Assembly: GCA_039925965.1 (NCBI GenBank)
Contig: JBDSXW010000045.1
Location: 36,650-100,649 of the forward strand
From: JAZKFT01 sp039925965
GTDB taxonomy: Bacteria; Bacteroidota; Bacteroidia; Chitinophagales; Chitinophagaceae
DNA: 64,000 nucleotides
Reading direction: 5' to 3'
The translations under genes and the position numbers were made by a program. The notes below the pieces were generated by a model. It was not told the DNA's origin, searched no databases, and saw only the letters and a list, made by a program, of their open reading frames with translations. Positions 27,126-35,895 of this stretch are shown one piece after another. Within the stretch, counting starts at the first letter, position 1. Every line of letters begins with the position of its first letter.

Positions 27126-27332
27126 GGTTTACCTGTTTACAAGTTCACAAGTTTACGGGTTTACCAGTTCATTAGGACTGGTCAAAAATAAATCCGGATT
27201 ATCCATCCCTTTTTTATGAACTGCAGAAGAACCTGACGGATATTTTATGCAACTGAAAATGCAGTATAAATCAAATAGCAACTTCTGAGAACCAGCAAAC
27301 TCGTAAACTTGTAAACCTGTGAACTTGTGAAC
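27126..27332. repeat. Imperfect 45-bp inverted repeat of GTTTAC/GTAAAC words in the FMN reductase-glpD spacer
   Basis: The left arm (27126-27170) is built of near-repeats of GTTTAC(A/C/G)AGTT; the right arm (27289-27332) is its imperfect reverse complement, built of GTAAACTTGT/GTGAACTTGT. About three quarters of positions match, with 118 bp between. To its right, 27333-27385 is a further tandem of CTCCTAAAC/CTCTACA words running up to the glpD start. No gene is seen in the spacer; both promoters must be inside or beside the repeats. Confidence 0.7.
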
Positions 27333-27392
27333 CTCTACACTCCTAAACCTCTACACTCCTAAACTCTAAACTTCTAAACCGCTAAACTGTAT

Positions 27393-29033
27393 TTGAACCG
27401 CCCCTCCAACATATCATCCCTCGAAACTGAAACCTTTGATCTGTGCATCATCGGTGGCGGGGCCACGGGGGCGGGATGCGCGCTGGATGCAGCTTTGCGG
27501 GGATTGAAGGTGGTATTGATTGAAAAGGAAGATTTCGCTTCGGCTACCTCTTCCAAAAGTACAAAGCTGATCCATGGGGGAGTGCGTTACCTGGAGCAGG
27601 CAGTCAAAAAATTAAGCTGGGCACAGTTTGTAATGGTTAAAAAAGCACTCAAAGAGCGGCGGACACTCCTGCAGATTGCCCCGCATCTTACCCATCCACT
27701 GGCCCTGATGACGCCCTGCTTTACGCTGCTGGAAGGGTGGTATTATGCCATCGGCCTAAAGCTCTACGACTGGATCAGCGGCACCAGGAATATTGGCAAC
27801 AGCCAATGGCTGAGCAAGCCATTGGCTCTGAAACGAATTCCTACCCTAAAGAAAAATAAACTGGCCAGCGCCGTGCTCTATTGGGACGGGCAGCTGGATG
27901 ATCTTCGTTTTGCAATGGCATTAATACAAACCGCCAGCAAGCACGGCGCAGTAGTGATTAACCATATGCCAGCCGAAGTATTTGAGAAAAATGACGCCGG
28001 TCAGTTAATTGCCCTGCAGGTAACGGATACACTCACCGGCAACCGGCATCGCATCAAAACCAAACAATTTGTAAATGCCACCGGCCCGTTTGCAGACAGC
28101 ATCCGGCTCATGGCGAACCCCACCACGCACAACCGGATTCGGGTAAGTAAGGGAATCCATCTTACGCTCCCGAAAGAAGTGATGCCCGGCGACACAGCCA
28201 TGCTCATTCCAAAGACGGATGACGGCCGGCTGATATTTGTGATACCCTATCAAAATGAGTTATTGGTGGGTACCACCGATGATGAATGCGCCCTTACTGA
28301 TGAAGAGTTCGGCCCCGATAAAAATGAAATCGCTTATCTGCTTGGATATGTGAACCGCTACCTTGACGTGAATTTATCTTCATCGGATGTTCGCAGTGGT
28401 TTTGGAGGCCTGCGACCCTTACTACAGGCGGCTCCCGGTGCCAGCACCAAAGAGCTGGTAAGGGATCACGAAGTTGAAATAGACGAAAGCACTGGTTTAA
28501 TTAGCATACTCGGTGGCAAATGGACGACCTATCGCCTGATGGCCAAAGACACGATCGATGCGGTGGAGGAGCAATTAAACCGGCAAATATCCACCTGCAA
28601 AACGGATACGGAATTGCTTTTCGGCGGCACCGTTTTTAAGCCGGAACATTACCTGGCTGTATTGGCAAAGGATACTAAATGGGACGAAGAGATCCTATGG
28701 CACCTGTTGCAAAAATATGGCTGCGAGGCTACCAGCATAGCAGTGTTGGCAGCGAAAGATCTTTCATTGGCCCAACGCATCCTTCCTGGAATGCCTTACA
28801 CATTTGCCGAACTGAAATACCTGCTGGAAAACGAAATGGCCTGCACGGTGAAAGATGTGGTAGCCCGGCGATGGGGCCTGGCACTTACTAACTGGGATAA
28901 GACGGTTGCCATCATTCCGGTAATTGGAAAAGTTATGACGACCCATTTTCAATGGACGGAGATGGAGCAGCAACTGTACATTGATGTGTACAAGGCCGAA
29001 GTGGAAACGATGATCCGCCTCGCAAAAGGGTGA
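27393..29033 (+). CDS. glpD: Aerobic glycerol-3-phosphate dehydrogenase (TTG start)
   Basis: The 546-residue protein is an FAD-dependent glycerol-3-phosphate dehydrogenase: the dinucleotide site DLCIIGGGATGAGCALDAAL, LIEKEDFASATSSKSTKLIHGGVRYLE split over residues 42-69, FVNATGPFADSI, the substrate-domain pattern LLVGTTDDE, GFGGLRPL, and a C-terminal DAO_C domain (AELKYLLENEMACTVKDVVARRWGL). It oxidises glycerol-3-phosphate to dihydroxyacetone phosphate and passes electrons to quinone at the inner membrane. No ATG exists before the FAD motif, so the start is taken as TTG 27393; a CTG two codons earlier is less likely. No glpK or glpF is near. Confidence 0.93.
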   Translation: MNRPSNISSLETETFDLCIIGGGATGAGCALDAALRGLKVVLIEKEDFASATSSKSTKLIHGGVRYLEQAVKKLSWAQFVMVKKALKERRTLLQIAPHLTHPLALMTPCFTLLEGWYYAIGLKLYDWISGTRNIGNSQWLSKPLALKRIPTLKKNKLASAVLYWDGQLDDLRFAMALIQTASKHGAVVINHMPAEVFEKNDAGQLIALQVTDTLTGNRHRIKTKQFVNATGPFADSIRLMANPTTHNRIRVSKGIHLTLPKEVMPGDTAMLIPKTDDGRLIFVIPYQNELLVGTTDDECALTDEEFGPDKNEIAYLLGYVNRYLDVNLSSSDVRSGFGGLRPLLQAAPGASTKELVRDHEVEIDESTGLISILGGKWTTYRLMAKDTIDAVEEQLNRQISTCKTDTELLFGGTVFKPEHYLAVLAKDTKWDEEILWHLLQKYGCEATSIAVLAAKDLSLAQRILPGMPYTFAELKYLLENEMACTVKDVVARRWGLALTNWDKTVAIIPVIGKVMTTHFQWTEMEQQLYIDVYKAEVETMIRLAKG

Positions 29034-29181
29034 CAACAATTTTATTTGCGAATTCTAAAGACACCCCTACGGAATTTACCAATGTAATGAACGAAGCAAT
29101 TTTAATATCAATGACATCCCGCTTTGATGATCATCGATTTACGTCATCTGTTATGAGCGGTCGCTAATGCCACATACAATA

Positions 29182-30093
29182 TCATTCCGCCGCCACTACC
29201 CGTGGCTTGCGCCTCATATTTACCACATACACACCTATTCCGATCATCAGTGCAGAAATGACTTGCACCAGCCCAAATGGTTCCTGCAAAAAGATAATCC
29301 CGATAACCGAGGCAAAAATGGGCTGGGTATAAATGTAGGTGCCTGTAATACCCGGTCCCAAAATTTTTAAACTGTACATATTGAGCATGTAGGAAAAGAA
29401 AGTAGCGCCTACCACAACCATCGCGAGTGCCATCCAGGCTTGAGCAGTAAAGGCATGCCAGTTGGTGTCCAAAGCCGGCCGCAGGCCAAAGGGCAGGATG
29501 AAAAAAGTGCCGATTGTAAAAGTCCAGCGCAGCACGTGCACCGAACTGTACTTGTTCATCAGGGGTTTTACCCACACAAAGTAAAACGCATAGCTGATGG
29601 CATTTACAAGCACCATAATATCGCCCAGTAGCATGTCTTTGGCATTGGCAGGAGTATGCGTTACCTTGGTAAAAATCAGCAATACGGCACCACTGGTGGC
29701 CAACACCAGGCCCAGCGCCTTGTTCCAGGTAAAGGTTTCGCTAAGCAGCCAGGCCGCAATGGCAGTGATAAACACCGGGGTACCCAACGCCAGCAGCGAC
29801 GCATGAATACTGGTAGTAAGCGACAGCCCTTTGGTAAACAATAATTGGTTAATGGCCACACCTGTTACAGCACAGAGAATAAACCGGCCTACATCTTTTT
29901 TGCTGATCCCTGACTTTTCTTTTTGGAAAAAGAACAACAGCCAGAGCAGTACCGAACTCACCGAGATCCGCACCAGGTTCATCGCCCACGGATGAATATA
30001 ATTGCTGGTAAGAAATTTTACCATGCTATAGTTAACGCCAAAAATTATATTGGCACCTAATACAGATAAATGTGCCTTTGTGCGTATCGTCAC
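29182..30093 (-). CDS. EamA/DMT-family membrane exporter
   Basis: The 303-residue protein shows about ten hydrophobic helices in two EamA repeats (about residues 9-140 and 155-290), with the usual FGVNYSMVKF start, WLLSETFTWNKALGLVL, and in the second half YIYTQPIFASVIGIIFLQEP. Members export amino acids or other small metabolites from the cytosol; the cargo is not evident. The C-terminus is basic (RRKPRVVAAE), consistent with the cytosolic side. It converges with glpD. Confidence 0.9.
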   Translation of the reverse strand: MTIRTKAHLSVLGANIIFGVNYSMVKFLTSNYIHPWAMNLVRISVSSVLLWLLFFFQKEKSGISKKDVGRFILCAVTGVAINQLLFTKGLSLTTSIHASLLALGTPVFITAIAAWLLSETFTWNKALGLVLATSGAVLLIFTKVTHTPANAKDMLLGDIMVLVNAISYAFYFVWVKPLMNKYSSVHVLRWTFTIGTFFILPFGLRPALDTNWHAFTAQAWMALAMVVVGATFFSYMLNMYSLKILGPGITGTYIYTQPIFASVIGIIFLQEPFGLVQVISALMIGIGVYVVNMRRKPRVVAAE

Positions 30094-30131
30094 CGGGGAT
30101 TCGTTTTAGTAAAGGCTGCAAAGAAAACACT

Positions 30132-31247
30132 TTACCGCTTATTCAAAGATTGCAGCCAGCCACTAAGGACTGGCTCCAGCAGGCTATTTTTATAAGCTAT
30201 GCCTTCGGCAAATGGAAAAGTTGCCGCATCTTCCAGTGCGTTCGCAAGGTCAAAATTATCTTGAGGTTTTACAATGGCGATCTTTTTGGCTGCCAGCATT
30301 TCGCCAAGATATTCCTGCTCAGTCTGGCCGGGCGTAGGTATAAAGATGCATTGACAATGAAGAGATTGCATGTCCATTAGCGTACTGTAGCCACAACGGC
30401 TAAGAACAAATTCACTTTCTAAAAATGCGTTCTCCATTTTCTTAGCCGGCAGGTGGTTCGCAACAGTTATATGCTCCTGTACTTCTGGCATACTGGTTGC
30501 TCCGGGCATGCCCCTCACCAGTAAAACCTGGCCGTTGATATTTTGAAGCTGTGGTAAAATAATGCCTTCGAGCAAACTGCGCTGTGGTTCCGGCCCGCTG
30601 AGACTGATGGTGAGCAGGTATTTTTTTTGAACGAAACGGGCTGGGGAGAACCTGGTAAGCCAGCCAATATATTTTATCGGGACGACTGGCAATTTTGCCG
30701 GATGGCTTAAACTGCCTGCCAGACTTTTTTCTGATCCGGTTTCATCAGGAACCCAGCATTCGGAAAAACGGTTGACAAACGAATAGAGTTGTTTCCGGCT
30801 GGAGGCTTCTATCATTTTGAACAATTTTGGCGCTTTGGGCTGTAATTGGTGGGTGATAAAAACACAGGGCACCTTGTCAGTATACAGTCCATAACGGTTG
30901 TCGCTGATAATCCCGTCTAATTTGTATTGATCAACCGTATTTTTCAGCCAGTTATGTTCGTTTTTAATGTTGCGGAAAAACCGGGGCAATTGCAGGATTA
31001 GCCCCAGGAGTACATACTTTGTTGAGTAATTAATCCCATACCCGTCAAGGTGAATAAATTCGAGATCCGGAAATTCCTGCCGTAATAATGACTCGTGAAA
31101 ACCACTGGCGGCCACGACTACACGGCAGTTTTTTTGTAGTAGTACCCTGATAATTGGGATACATCGGGTGGCATGACCTAGCCCCCAATCGAGCGGCGCT
31201 ATAAGTATGGTGGTGTTAATTTTCGATAGGAGTTCGGCCATGAACAA
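30132..31247 (-). CDS. Glycosyltransferase, GT28/MurG-like C-terminal fold
   Basis: The 371-residue protein has a GT-B fold. The N-terminal Rossmann half has ILIAPLDWGLGHATRCIPII (the glycine-histidine donor/acceptor loop). The C-terminal half has LSGPEPQRSLLE, FVLSRCGYSTLMDMQSL and FIPTPGQTEQEYLG, the nucleotide-sugar binding pattern of MurG-like enzymes. It fits the archaeal MJ1255-type/TIGR00661 group, whose acceptors are mostly unknown; it is not MurG itself (no mur genes near, motifs differ). ATG 31247 or 31241 are both possible starts. It diverges from a tiny lipoprotein gene 47 bp away. Confidence 0.85.
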   Translation of the reverse strand: MFMAELLSKINTTILIAPLDWGLGHATRCIPIIRVLLQKNCRVVVAASGFHESLLRQEFPDLEFIHLDGYGINYSTKYVLLGLILQLPRFFRNIKNEHNWLKNTVDQYKLDGIISDNRYGLYTDKVPCVFITHQLQPKAPKLFKMIEASSRKQLYSFVNRFSECWVPDETGSEKSLAGSLSHPAKLPVVPIKYIGWLTRFSPARFVQKKYLLTISLSGPEPQRSLLEGIILPQLQNINGQVLLVRGMPGATSMPEVQEHITVANHLPAKKMENAFLESEFVLSRCGYSTLMDMQSLHCQCIFIPTPGQTEQEYLGEMLAAKKIAIVKPQDNFDLANALEDAATFPFAEGIAYKNSLLEPVLSGWLQSLNKR

Positions 31248-31294
31248 TATTTGGCCGTGAAAAATAGTTAATTTACAGATTAATTTTACGCACC

Positions 31295-31438
31295 ATGAAC
31301 ATTAAGAGGCTTTTGATCGTATTTACTGCACTGGTATTGATTGTTATTTCAACTACTAGTTGCCAGAAAGGTTTGTTTGGTGGCAAGTCAGAAAAAGGCT
31401 GTGGCTGCCCAAATAAAAAAGGGATGGTAGGTTATTAA
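31295..31438 (+). CDS. Tiny 47-residue lipoprotein (CGCP, KKGMVGY end)
   Basis: ATG 31295 to TAA 31438 encodes 47 residues: a signal sequence (MNIKRLLIVFTALVLIVIST) with lipobox TTSC (Cys23), leaving a 25-residue mature lipoprotein with KGCGCPNKKGMVGY at its end. It resembles the tiny lipoprotein at 5475-5669: lipobox, then a Cys-Pro motif, Lys and a GM(x)Y terminus. The tiny mature size, the three extra cysteines and the conserved tail suggest a small structural or metal-binding lipoprotein, but the role is unknown. It is followed after 60 bp by another small gene. Confidence 0.65.
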   Translation: MNIKRLLIVFTALVLIVISTTSCQKGLFGGKSEKGCGCPNKKGMVGY

Positions 31439-31498
31439 TTTTACACACTTGAACGCTGTTTCGACCTTTTAATTTTACCACCCTATATCTACGTTTTT

Positions 31499-31747
31499 AT
31501 GACAAACGGTGTACGCGACCTTCTATTTGTTTCAAAATACTCCACGTTGAGCGACTTAGAAATGGAGAAGGAAATGCAGTTGCTCAACCAGCTTTTGTAT
31601 GGCGTAGAATCTATGAGCACCTCAGCCCTGGTAAATGAAGTAATCGATTTGAATCGCTATAAAATCATCCGGAAGCCATGGCAGGTGGCCCGGGCTATCC
31701 GGCAAAAGAGCAATAAAGCCTTTGTATTTATTTATAACAAAAACTGA
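31499..31747 (+). CDS. Small cytosolic protein of unknown function
   Basis: The 82-residue product is mostly helical, with an acidic middle (LSDLEMEKEMQLLNQLLYG) and a basic C-terminus (RYKIIRKPWQVARAIRQKSNK). It has no signal peptide. I do not recognise a family. The gene is followed 8 bp later by a very strong 42-bp palindromic terminator, which supports it as a real transcription unit with the tiny lipoprotein before it. Confidence 0.55.
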   Translation: MTNGVRDLLFVSKYSTLSDLEMEKEMQLLNQLLYGVESMSTSALVNEVIDLNRYKIIRKPWQVARAIRQKSNKAFVFIYNKN

Positions 31748-31755
31748 ACGCTTTA

Positions 31756-31797
31756 GCATAAAAAAGCCTCCTGAAATTTCAGGAGGCTTTTTTATGC
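31756..31797. terminator. Perfect 42-bp palindromic bidirectional terminator
   Basis: The sequence is a perfect palindrome of 21 + 21 bases: GCATAAAAAAGCCTCCTGAAA and its exact complement, so each strand ends in a GC-rich stem followed by six T. It stops both the small rightward gene and the leftward alpha/beta hydrolase side of this convergent-like junction. Confidence 0.9.
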
Positions 31798-31825
31798 AGT
31801 TGGTAAGACTGGCTTTGAAAATGTA

Positions 31826-32719
31826 TCAGTACGCTTCTTTCTTTAAAAACCGTTCAAAATTCCGATTGTTAGTAATCACCTCGTTATGGGTTTTTTTGCT
31901 GTGCAGGAAAATGATCCGGTTGTTTTTAAGATCGCCACTCACCAACTCATCCTCTTCCTTGTGGAGGTAGGGAATATGTAGCGAGTCCAGTGTTTTTAAA
32001 AAATCGAGGCTGTTTTGTTGGGTGCCACCATTGTCGGTGTAAATATTGATGAACTTTTTAGGTGCCTTTGATGATAATTGGCGATGAATCCGCAGTGCAA
32101 AATCAACAAAACCATCTATTTCGCCATACAATGCATCAAACAAAATAATCTCTGCTACAAGGTGATCATTCCCTTGATCAATTTTGCCAATTACGCGGTA
32201 GGCTCCGCTATGCCCGGCCAGGGTAATGGTGGCATCGGGGCCATATCCTCCCACCAGAATTTTCTCATTACTTAAAAACATCCATATATCGTTGATATAG
32301 AAGCTGGTAAATGCGCGTTTTTGCTCCCATTTTCCGCAATAACTATCAGGGGCATTTTTGGGCCCTTCGGGAAAAACGAAGATGGCATTTTGATGCGCCG
32401 CATAAAACTGTTCCAGCAATTGAAACTGCGATAAGGCGCTGTCTATATTATTGTTCCAGCCATGAAACCAAAACACGAAGTTGGTAGCCTTTGTTTTATC
32501 GTAATAATCGGGCACAAAAATAAAGACCGTACTATCGTTATAGTGCTCAGCCGCAGTATAGGTTTTATCATCGTACACCCTTGGCTGCACATTTCGTAAA
32601 CTATCCGGAAACATGTTTCGGCTGCTGGTAATGCGAAATACTTTACCCGGTGGGTAGTGTTGCCCCTGGCTTTTAAAGCCCATACAAATAAACAGCAGGA
32701 AACAAAAGGTTTTCGTCAT
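31826..32719 (-). CDS. Secreted alpha/beta-hydrolase-like protein
   Basis: The 297-residue protein has a signal peptide (MTKTFCFLLFICMGFKSQG) and an alpha/beta-hydrolase pattern: oxyanion loop FWFHGWNNNID (HGW), nucleophile elbow AGHSGAYR (GxSxG with Ser near residue 176), acid candidate in FDALYGEIDG, and a late His in KKTHNEVI. This resembles secreted esterase/depolymerase-like proteins of Bacteroidota. Substrate is unknown. It diverges from ispG across a 191-bp spacer. Confidence 0.8.
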   Translation of the reverse strand: MTKTFCFLLFICMGFKSQGQHYPPGKVFRITSSRNMFPDSLRNVQPRVYDDKTYTAAEHYNDSTVFIFVPDYYDKTKATNFVFWFHGWNNNIDSALSQFQLLEQFYAAHQNAIFVFPEGPKNAPDSYCGKWEQKRAFTSFYINDIWMFLSNEKILVGGYGPDATITLAGHSGAYRVIGKIDQGNDHLVAEIILFDALYGEIDGFVDFALRIHRQLSSKAPKKFINIYTDNGGTQQNSLDFLKTLDSLHIPYLHKEEDELVSGDLKNNRIIFLHSKKTHNEVITNNRNFERFLKKEAY

Positions 32720-32774
32720 TGTTTGTAATTGATTGATTAAACCTAAGTTTTTTTCGGGAAATTTGCAGCCGCAG

Positions 32775-32887
32775 GCGATTTACAATTACGGATCTACGAA
32801 TTACGATCTACACGAATTACCAGAACGGCGATACAAATATTCGCGGCATCAGAATAAACAAATCGTAAATCCGACATCGTAAATCGC
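32775..32887. repeat. Imperfect inverted repeat of CGATTTAC/ACGAATTAC words before ispG
   Basis: The left arm (32775-32798, GCGATTTACAATTACGGATC...) and right arm (32864-32887, CGTAAATCCGACATCGTAAA...) are imperfect reverse complements, with more words of the type GAATTACGATCTAC between. The repeat fills most of the divergent spacer and ends 23 bp before the ispG start. Similar word-like arrays occur before glpD and between asd and the flippase. Confidence 0.6.
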
Positions 32888-32910
32888 AAATAAAAAGACC
32901 AACGACTACT

Positions 32911-34950
32911 ATGCAACAATACTGTGAATCTGTAACTAAATACAAGCGTTTAAAAACCAGGGAGGTGAAAGTGGGCAATCTTTTGCTGGGCAATGGCCAT
33001 CCAATCCGGGTGCAGACCATGACCACCACAGACACCATGGATACCATAGCTACCGTGGAGCAAACCATCCGTTGTATAGAGGCCGGGGCCGAGCTGGTGC
33101 GCATAACCGCGCCTTCTAAAAGGGAAGCTGAAAACCTTCAACTGATCAAAGACGAATTGCATCGCCGGGGCTACACCACGCCGCTGGTAGCCGATATACA
33201 TTTTACCCCCAATGCCGCCGAGATCGCAGCCAGGATCGTAGAGAAAGTGAGGGTGAACCCGGGCAACTATGTAGACAAGAAAAAGTTCGAGCAAATTGAC
33301 TATACCGACGCAGAATACCAGGAAGAAATAGAACGCATCACCGAGCGGTTTACGCCGCTCGTCCTTATTTGTAAAGAACACGGCACCGCCATGCGTATTG
33401 GTACCAATCATGGTTCTTTGAGCGACCGCATCATGAGCCGATACGGCGATACCGCCATGGGTATGGTAGAGAGTGCCATGGAATTTCTTCGCATTGCCCG
33501 GGCGGGAGATTACCACCAGATTATTTTGAGCATGAAGAGTAGCAATCCGCAGGTAATGGTGCAGGCCTACCGGCTGCTGGTAAATAAAATGCAGGAAGAA
33601 TTTGGCGAGTGCTACCCACTACATCTCGGGGTAACCGAAGCCGGGGATGGCGAGGATGGCCGCGTAAAAAGTGCTGCCGGTATTGGCACCCTGCTGGAAG
33701 ATGGTATAGGTGATACCATCCGGGTAAGTCTTACCGAAGATCCCGAATTTGAAATCCCGGTTTGTATGGATTTGGTGAAGCGATATGCGATGCTAAGTGG
33801 TGAAAAGGGAGTAGCAAGTAGTGGGGGCGTTGAAGCAGTCATACCTTCGATTGAATCCCTGCCTTATTCTCCATTTGAATATAAAAGACGGGAAAGCTTC
33901 GAAGTAAGTAATATAGGTGCAAAGCATGTGCCGGTGGTAATTGCCGACCTTAGTAAACGGGAAACGATCACCGCAGCGTCACTGCAAATGGTTGGATACA
34001 CTTACGATGAAGCCAGCGATAAATGGAATATCAGCGACGGCGCTGCAGACTATATTTTTACCGGCAAAGCGGCCCTGGATTTTGCCCTGCCGGGAACACT
34101 TAAGGTGATTACCTGGCCCAACCACTGGGTGGAAGCAAATGACCCATCTACTTATTTTCCTATTTATGATGCAGCTGGTTTTGTATCAGCTAGTACAGTA
34201 AGCGACAAGCTTAATTTTGTAATGCTGGACTGCTTTAGTGACGACACCGGCATCAACGATTTTACCTACCTGGATGACCTGGCAAATAACCCAACGGTAG
34301 TCTTGTGTTTGTCGTCAAAAAATAAACATGCTATGCCTGCAGTACGCCGCATGTTCATGGAATTAGTCATCAGGAATATTAAGAACCCAGTAGTTTTAAT
34401 CACTGATAGTAACTGGAGCACGCCCGACGAACAGCTGATCCATTATGCCACCGAGACCGGCGCTTTGTTCCTCGATGGGTTTGGCGATGGTATTTGCCTG
34501 GGCATGACCCCATCCAGTTACCAGCAACAGGCATCAAGCTTGAATAACGCCAGTGGTAGAAACTACACCACCAATACCTCTGTAGAACAATTTATCAACT
34601 CCACCGCATTTACCATACTTCAGGCAACCCGCACACGTATTTCCAAAACAGAATATATCAGTTGCCCCAGTTGTGGCCGTACCCTGTTCGATCTGCAGGA
34701 AACAACCGCTAAGATCCGGGCCAGAACCAACCACCTGAAGGGCGTAAAAATCGCCATTATGGGTTGCATCGTTAACGGCCCGGGCGAAATGGCAGATGCC
34801 GACTTTGGCTATGTGGGCAGCGGCGTTGGCAAGATCACTTTATACAAAGGAAAGGAAATCGTAAAGCGCAATGTCGATAGCAATATTGCTGTTGACGAAC
34901 TAATAGGGCTGCTCAAGGAAAATGAAGCCTGGGTGGAGCCGGTTGCCTGA
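32911..34950 (+). CDS. ispG: 4-hydroxy-3-methylbut-2-enyl diphosphate synthase, long Bacteroidota form
   Basis: The 679-residue protein is IspG (GcpE), the penultimate enzyme of the MEP isoprenoid pathway, which turns methylerythritol cyclodiphosphate into HMBPP. The N-terminal TIM barrel is clear (VGNLLLGNGHPIRVQTMTTT, LVADIHFTPNAA, KVRVNPGNYVD, HLGVTEAGDGEDGR). The C-terminal reductase part binds a 4Fe-4S cluster through Cys585 and Cys588 (SCPSCGRT), Cys619 (GCIVNGPGE) and Glu626. Between them, about residues 300-560 form the extra A* domain found in Bacteroidota, Chlamydia and plants, which explains the length. It is transcribed alone. Confidence 0.97.
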   Translation: MQQYCESVTKYKRLKTREVKVGNLLLGNGHPIRVQTMTTTDTMDTIATVEQTIRCIEAGAELVRITAPSKREAENLQLIKDELHRRGYTTPLVADIHFTPNAAEIAARIVEKVRVNPGNYVDKKKFEQIDYTDAEYQEEIERITERFTPLVLICKEHGTAMRIGTNHGSLSDRIMSRYGDTAMGMVESAMEFLRIARAGDYHQIILSMKSSNPQVMVQAYRLLVNKMQEEFGECYPLHLGVTEAGDGEDGRVKSAAGIGTLLEDGIGDTIRVSLTEDPEFEIPVCMDLVKRYAMLSGEKGVASSGGVEAVIPSIESLPYSPFEYKRRESFEVSNIGAKHVPVVIADLSKRETITAASLQMVGYTYDEASDKWNISDGAADYIFTGKAALDFALPGTLKVITWPNHWVEANDPSTYFPIYDAAGFVSASTVSDKLNFVMLDCFSDDTGINDFTYLDDLANNPTVVLCLSSKNKHAMPAVRRMFMELVIRNIKNPVVLITDSNWSTPDEQLIHYATETGALFLDGFGDGICLGMTPSSYQQQASSLNNASGRNYTTNTSVEQFINSTAFTILQATRTRISKTEYISCPSCGRTLFDLQETTAKIRARTNHLKGVKIAIMGCIVNGPGEMADADFGYVGSGVGKITLYKGKEIVKRNVDSNIAVDELIGLLKENEAWVEPVA

Positions 34951-35158
34951 TGTTACCAGAAATTCATTTTTAAAAAAAGGAGCGATGCACTACATCACCC
35001 GCCATGGGTTGTATTCCGATCCGCACTATTTCTAATGCACCGTTATAGACTTTTCTCTGGCTTGAGATTTAATATGGATGGCTGTACGTCCCACCCCAAA
35101 GTGACGAAATATTAAAATAGCCCCGGGTAAACACAGGGCAAAGAATTGAATTGCTGCA

Positions 35159-35175
35159 CAACCCTGGAAGGGTTG
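35159..35175. repeat. CAACCC hairpin (REP-like unit)
   Basis: CAACCCTGGAAGGGTTG is a short perfect palindromic hairpin with a 7-bp stem and a 3-base loop. A longer relative (GGGTTGCCAACCC ... GGGTTGGCAACCC) is at 53798-53828, and a decayed one may be at 17770-17800. The 945-bp gap after ispG (34951-35895) holds no gene I can support; it contains this hairpin, the nested repeat at 35316-35559 and a terminator at its end. Confidence 0.5.
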
Positions 35176-35315
35176 AAAGATGCCGTTTTGAGGTATTTAT
35201 TACCAGGTTTTTAATCAGCCTGGCATTAACATTTTGTAAAGTGTACTGGGTGGGTTCAGTGTTCATGGTGTACCCTAAGAGGTGGGGTAGGGTACCCCTT
35301 GGGGTGGGGAGGGGT

Positions 35316-35559
35316 ACCTCAAAGCACAATTGGCGCACCTTTTACCTCAGCTGGCTCACCTCAGACCTCGGATGCCGGAGCTTTGAGCTCCGAGATCTGA
35401 GGTCTGAGCACAAGCGTTTTCATGTTTAAGCCCGGACGGGGGAGGTAAAAGCTAGGCCGTCCGAGCTCCAACCTGAGGGCTCCGAGGTAAAAGCTGAGCT
35501 GGCTGAGGTCTGGGGTACCCCCAATTGTGGTAAAAGGTGGGCCAATTGTGGTTTGAGGT
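35316..35559. repeat. 244-bp nested inverted repeat (large cruciform/structured element)
   Basis: The outer arms 35316-35346 and 35529-35559 are reverse complements at 29 of 31 positions. Inside, CTCAGACCTC (35360-35369) pairs with GAGGTCTGAG (35399-35408), and within that GGAGCT (35377-35382) pairs with AGCTCC (35386-35391). The right half repeats GAGGTAAAAGCT twice. The element is rich in GGTACC, ACCTC and CAATTG words and has no coding sense. It sits between the convergent ispG and the 740-residue protein gene. Function is unknown. Confidence 0.7.
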
Positions 35560-35835
35560 GGAATCGGGAACCTCATTAGTTGTGAGGAATACCCTATAAG
35601 GTGTTTGCTATTATCGTTTTGCTGCAGGTTGGTACCACTTAAAAGAGGCGATCTCCGAAGTGGGAGCTTCTATTGATGTACAGTTATTCAGAGTTGTAGT
35701 TAAGTGCGGGTGTATTTTTTCTGGTTGGCGTGAGCGCTTAATTAGTAGAACCGCCAGGCCGATTACCAGTTAATGAATTCCCTATGCAAAAGCACCTGAT
35801 TTTTAGCAAATATCCCGGGGCTCCCCAAAAAGAAA

Positions 35836-35867
35836 AAGGCCATCTCAGTTGTTCTGAGACAGCCTCT
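35836..35867 (-). terminator. Hairpin terminator after the 740-residue protein gene
   Basis: AGGC-CATCTCAG and CTGAGACAG-CCT form an interrupted stem of about 11 bp around TTGTT. On the minus strand it is followed by CTTTTTCTTTTT, so it is a fair intrinsic terminator for the leftward gene that ends at 35896. Confidence 0.65.
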
Positions 35868-35895
35868 TAATTATTGAGGGGATCCGTGGCAGCTA

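Noticed and set aside
32911..34950. IspG about 300 residues longer than in E. coli, as a possible new fusion
   Set aside because: The extra middle domain (A*) is a known trait of Bacteroidota, Chlamydia and plant IspG.
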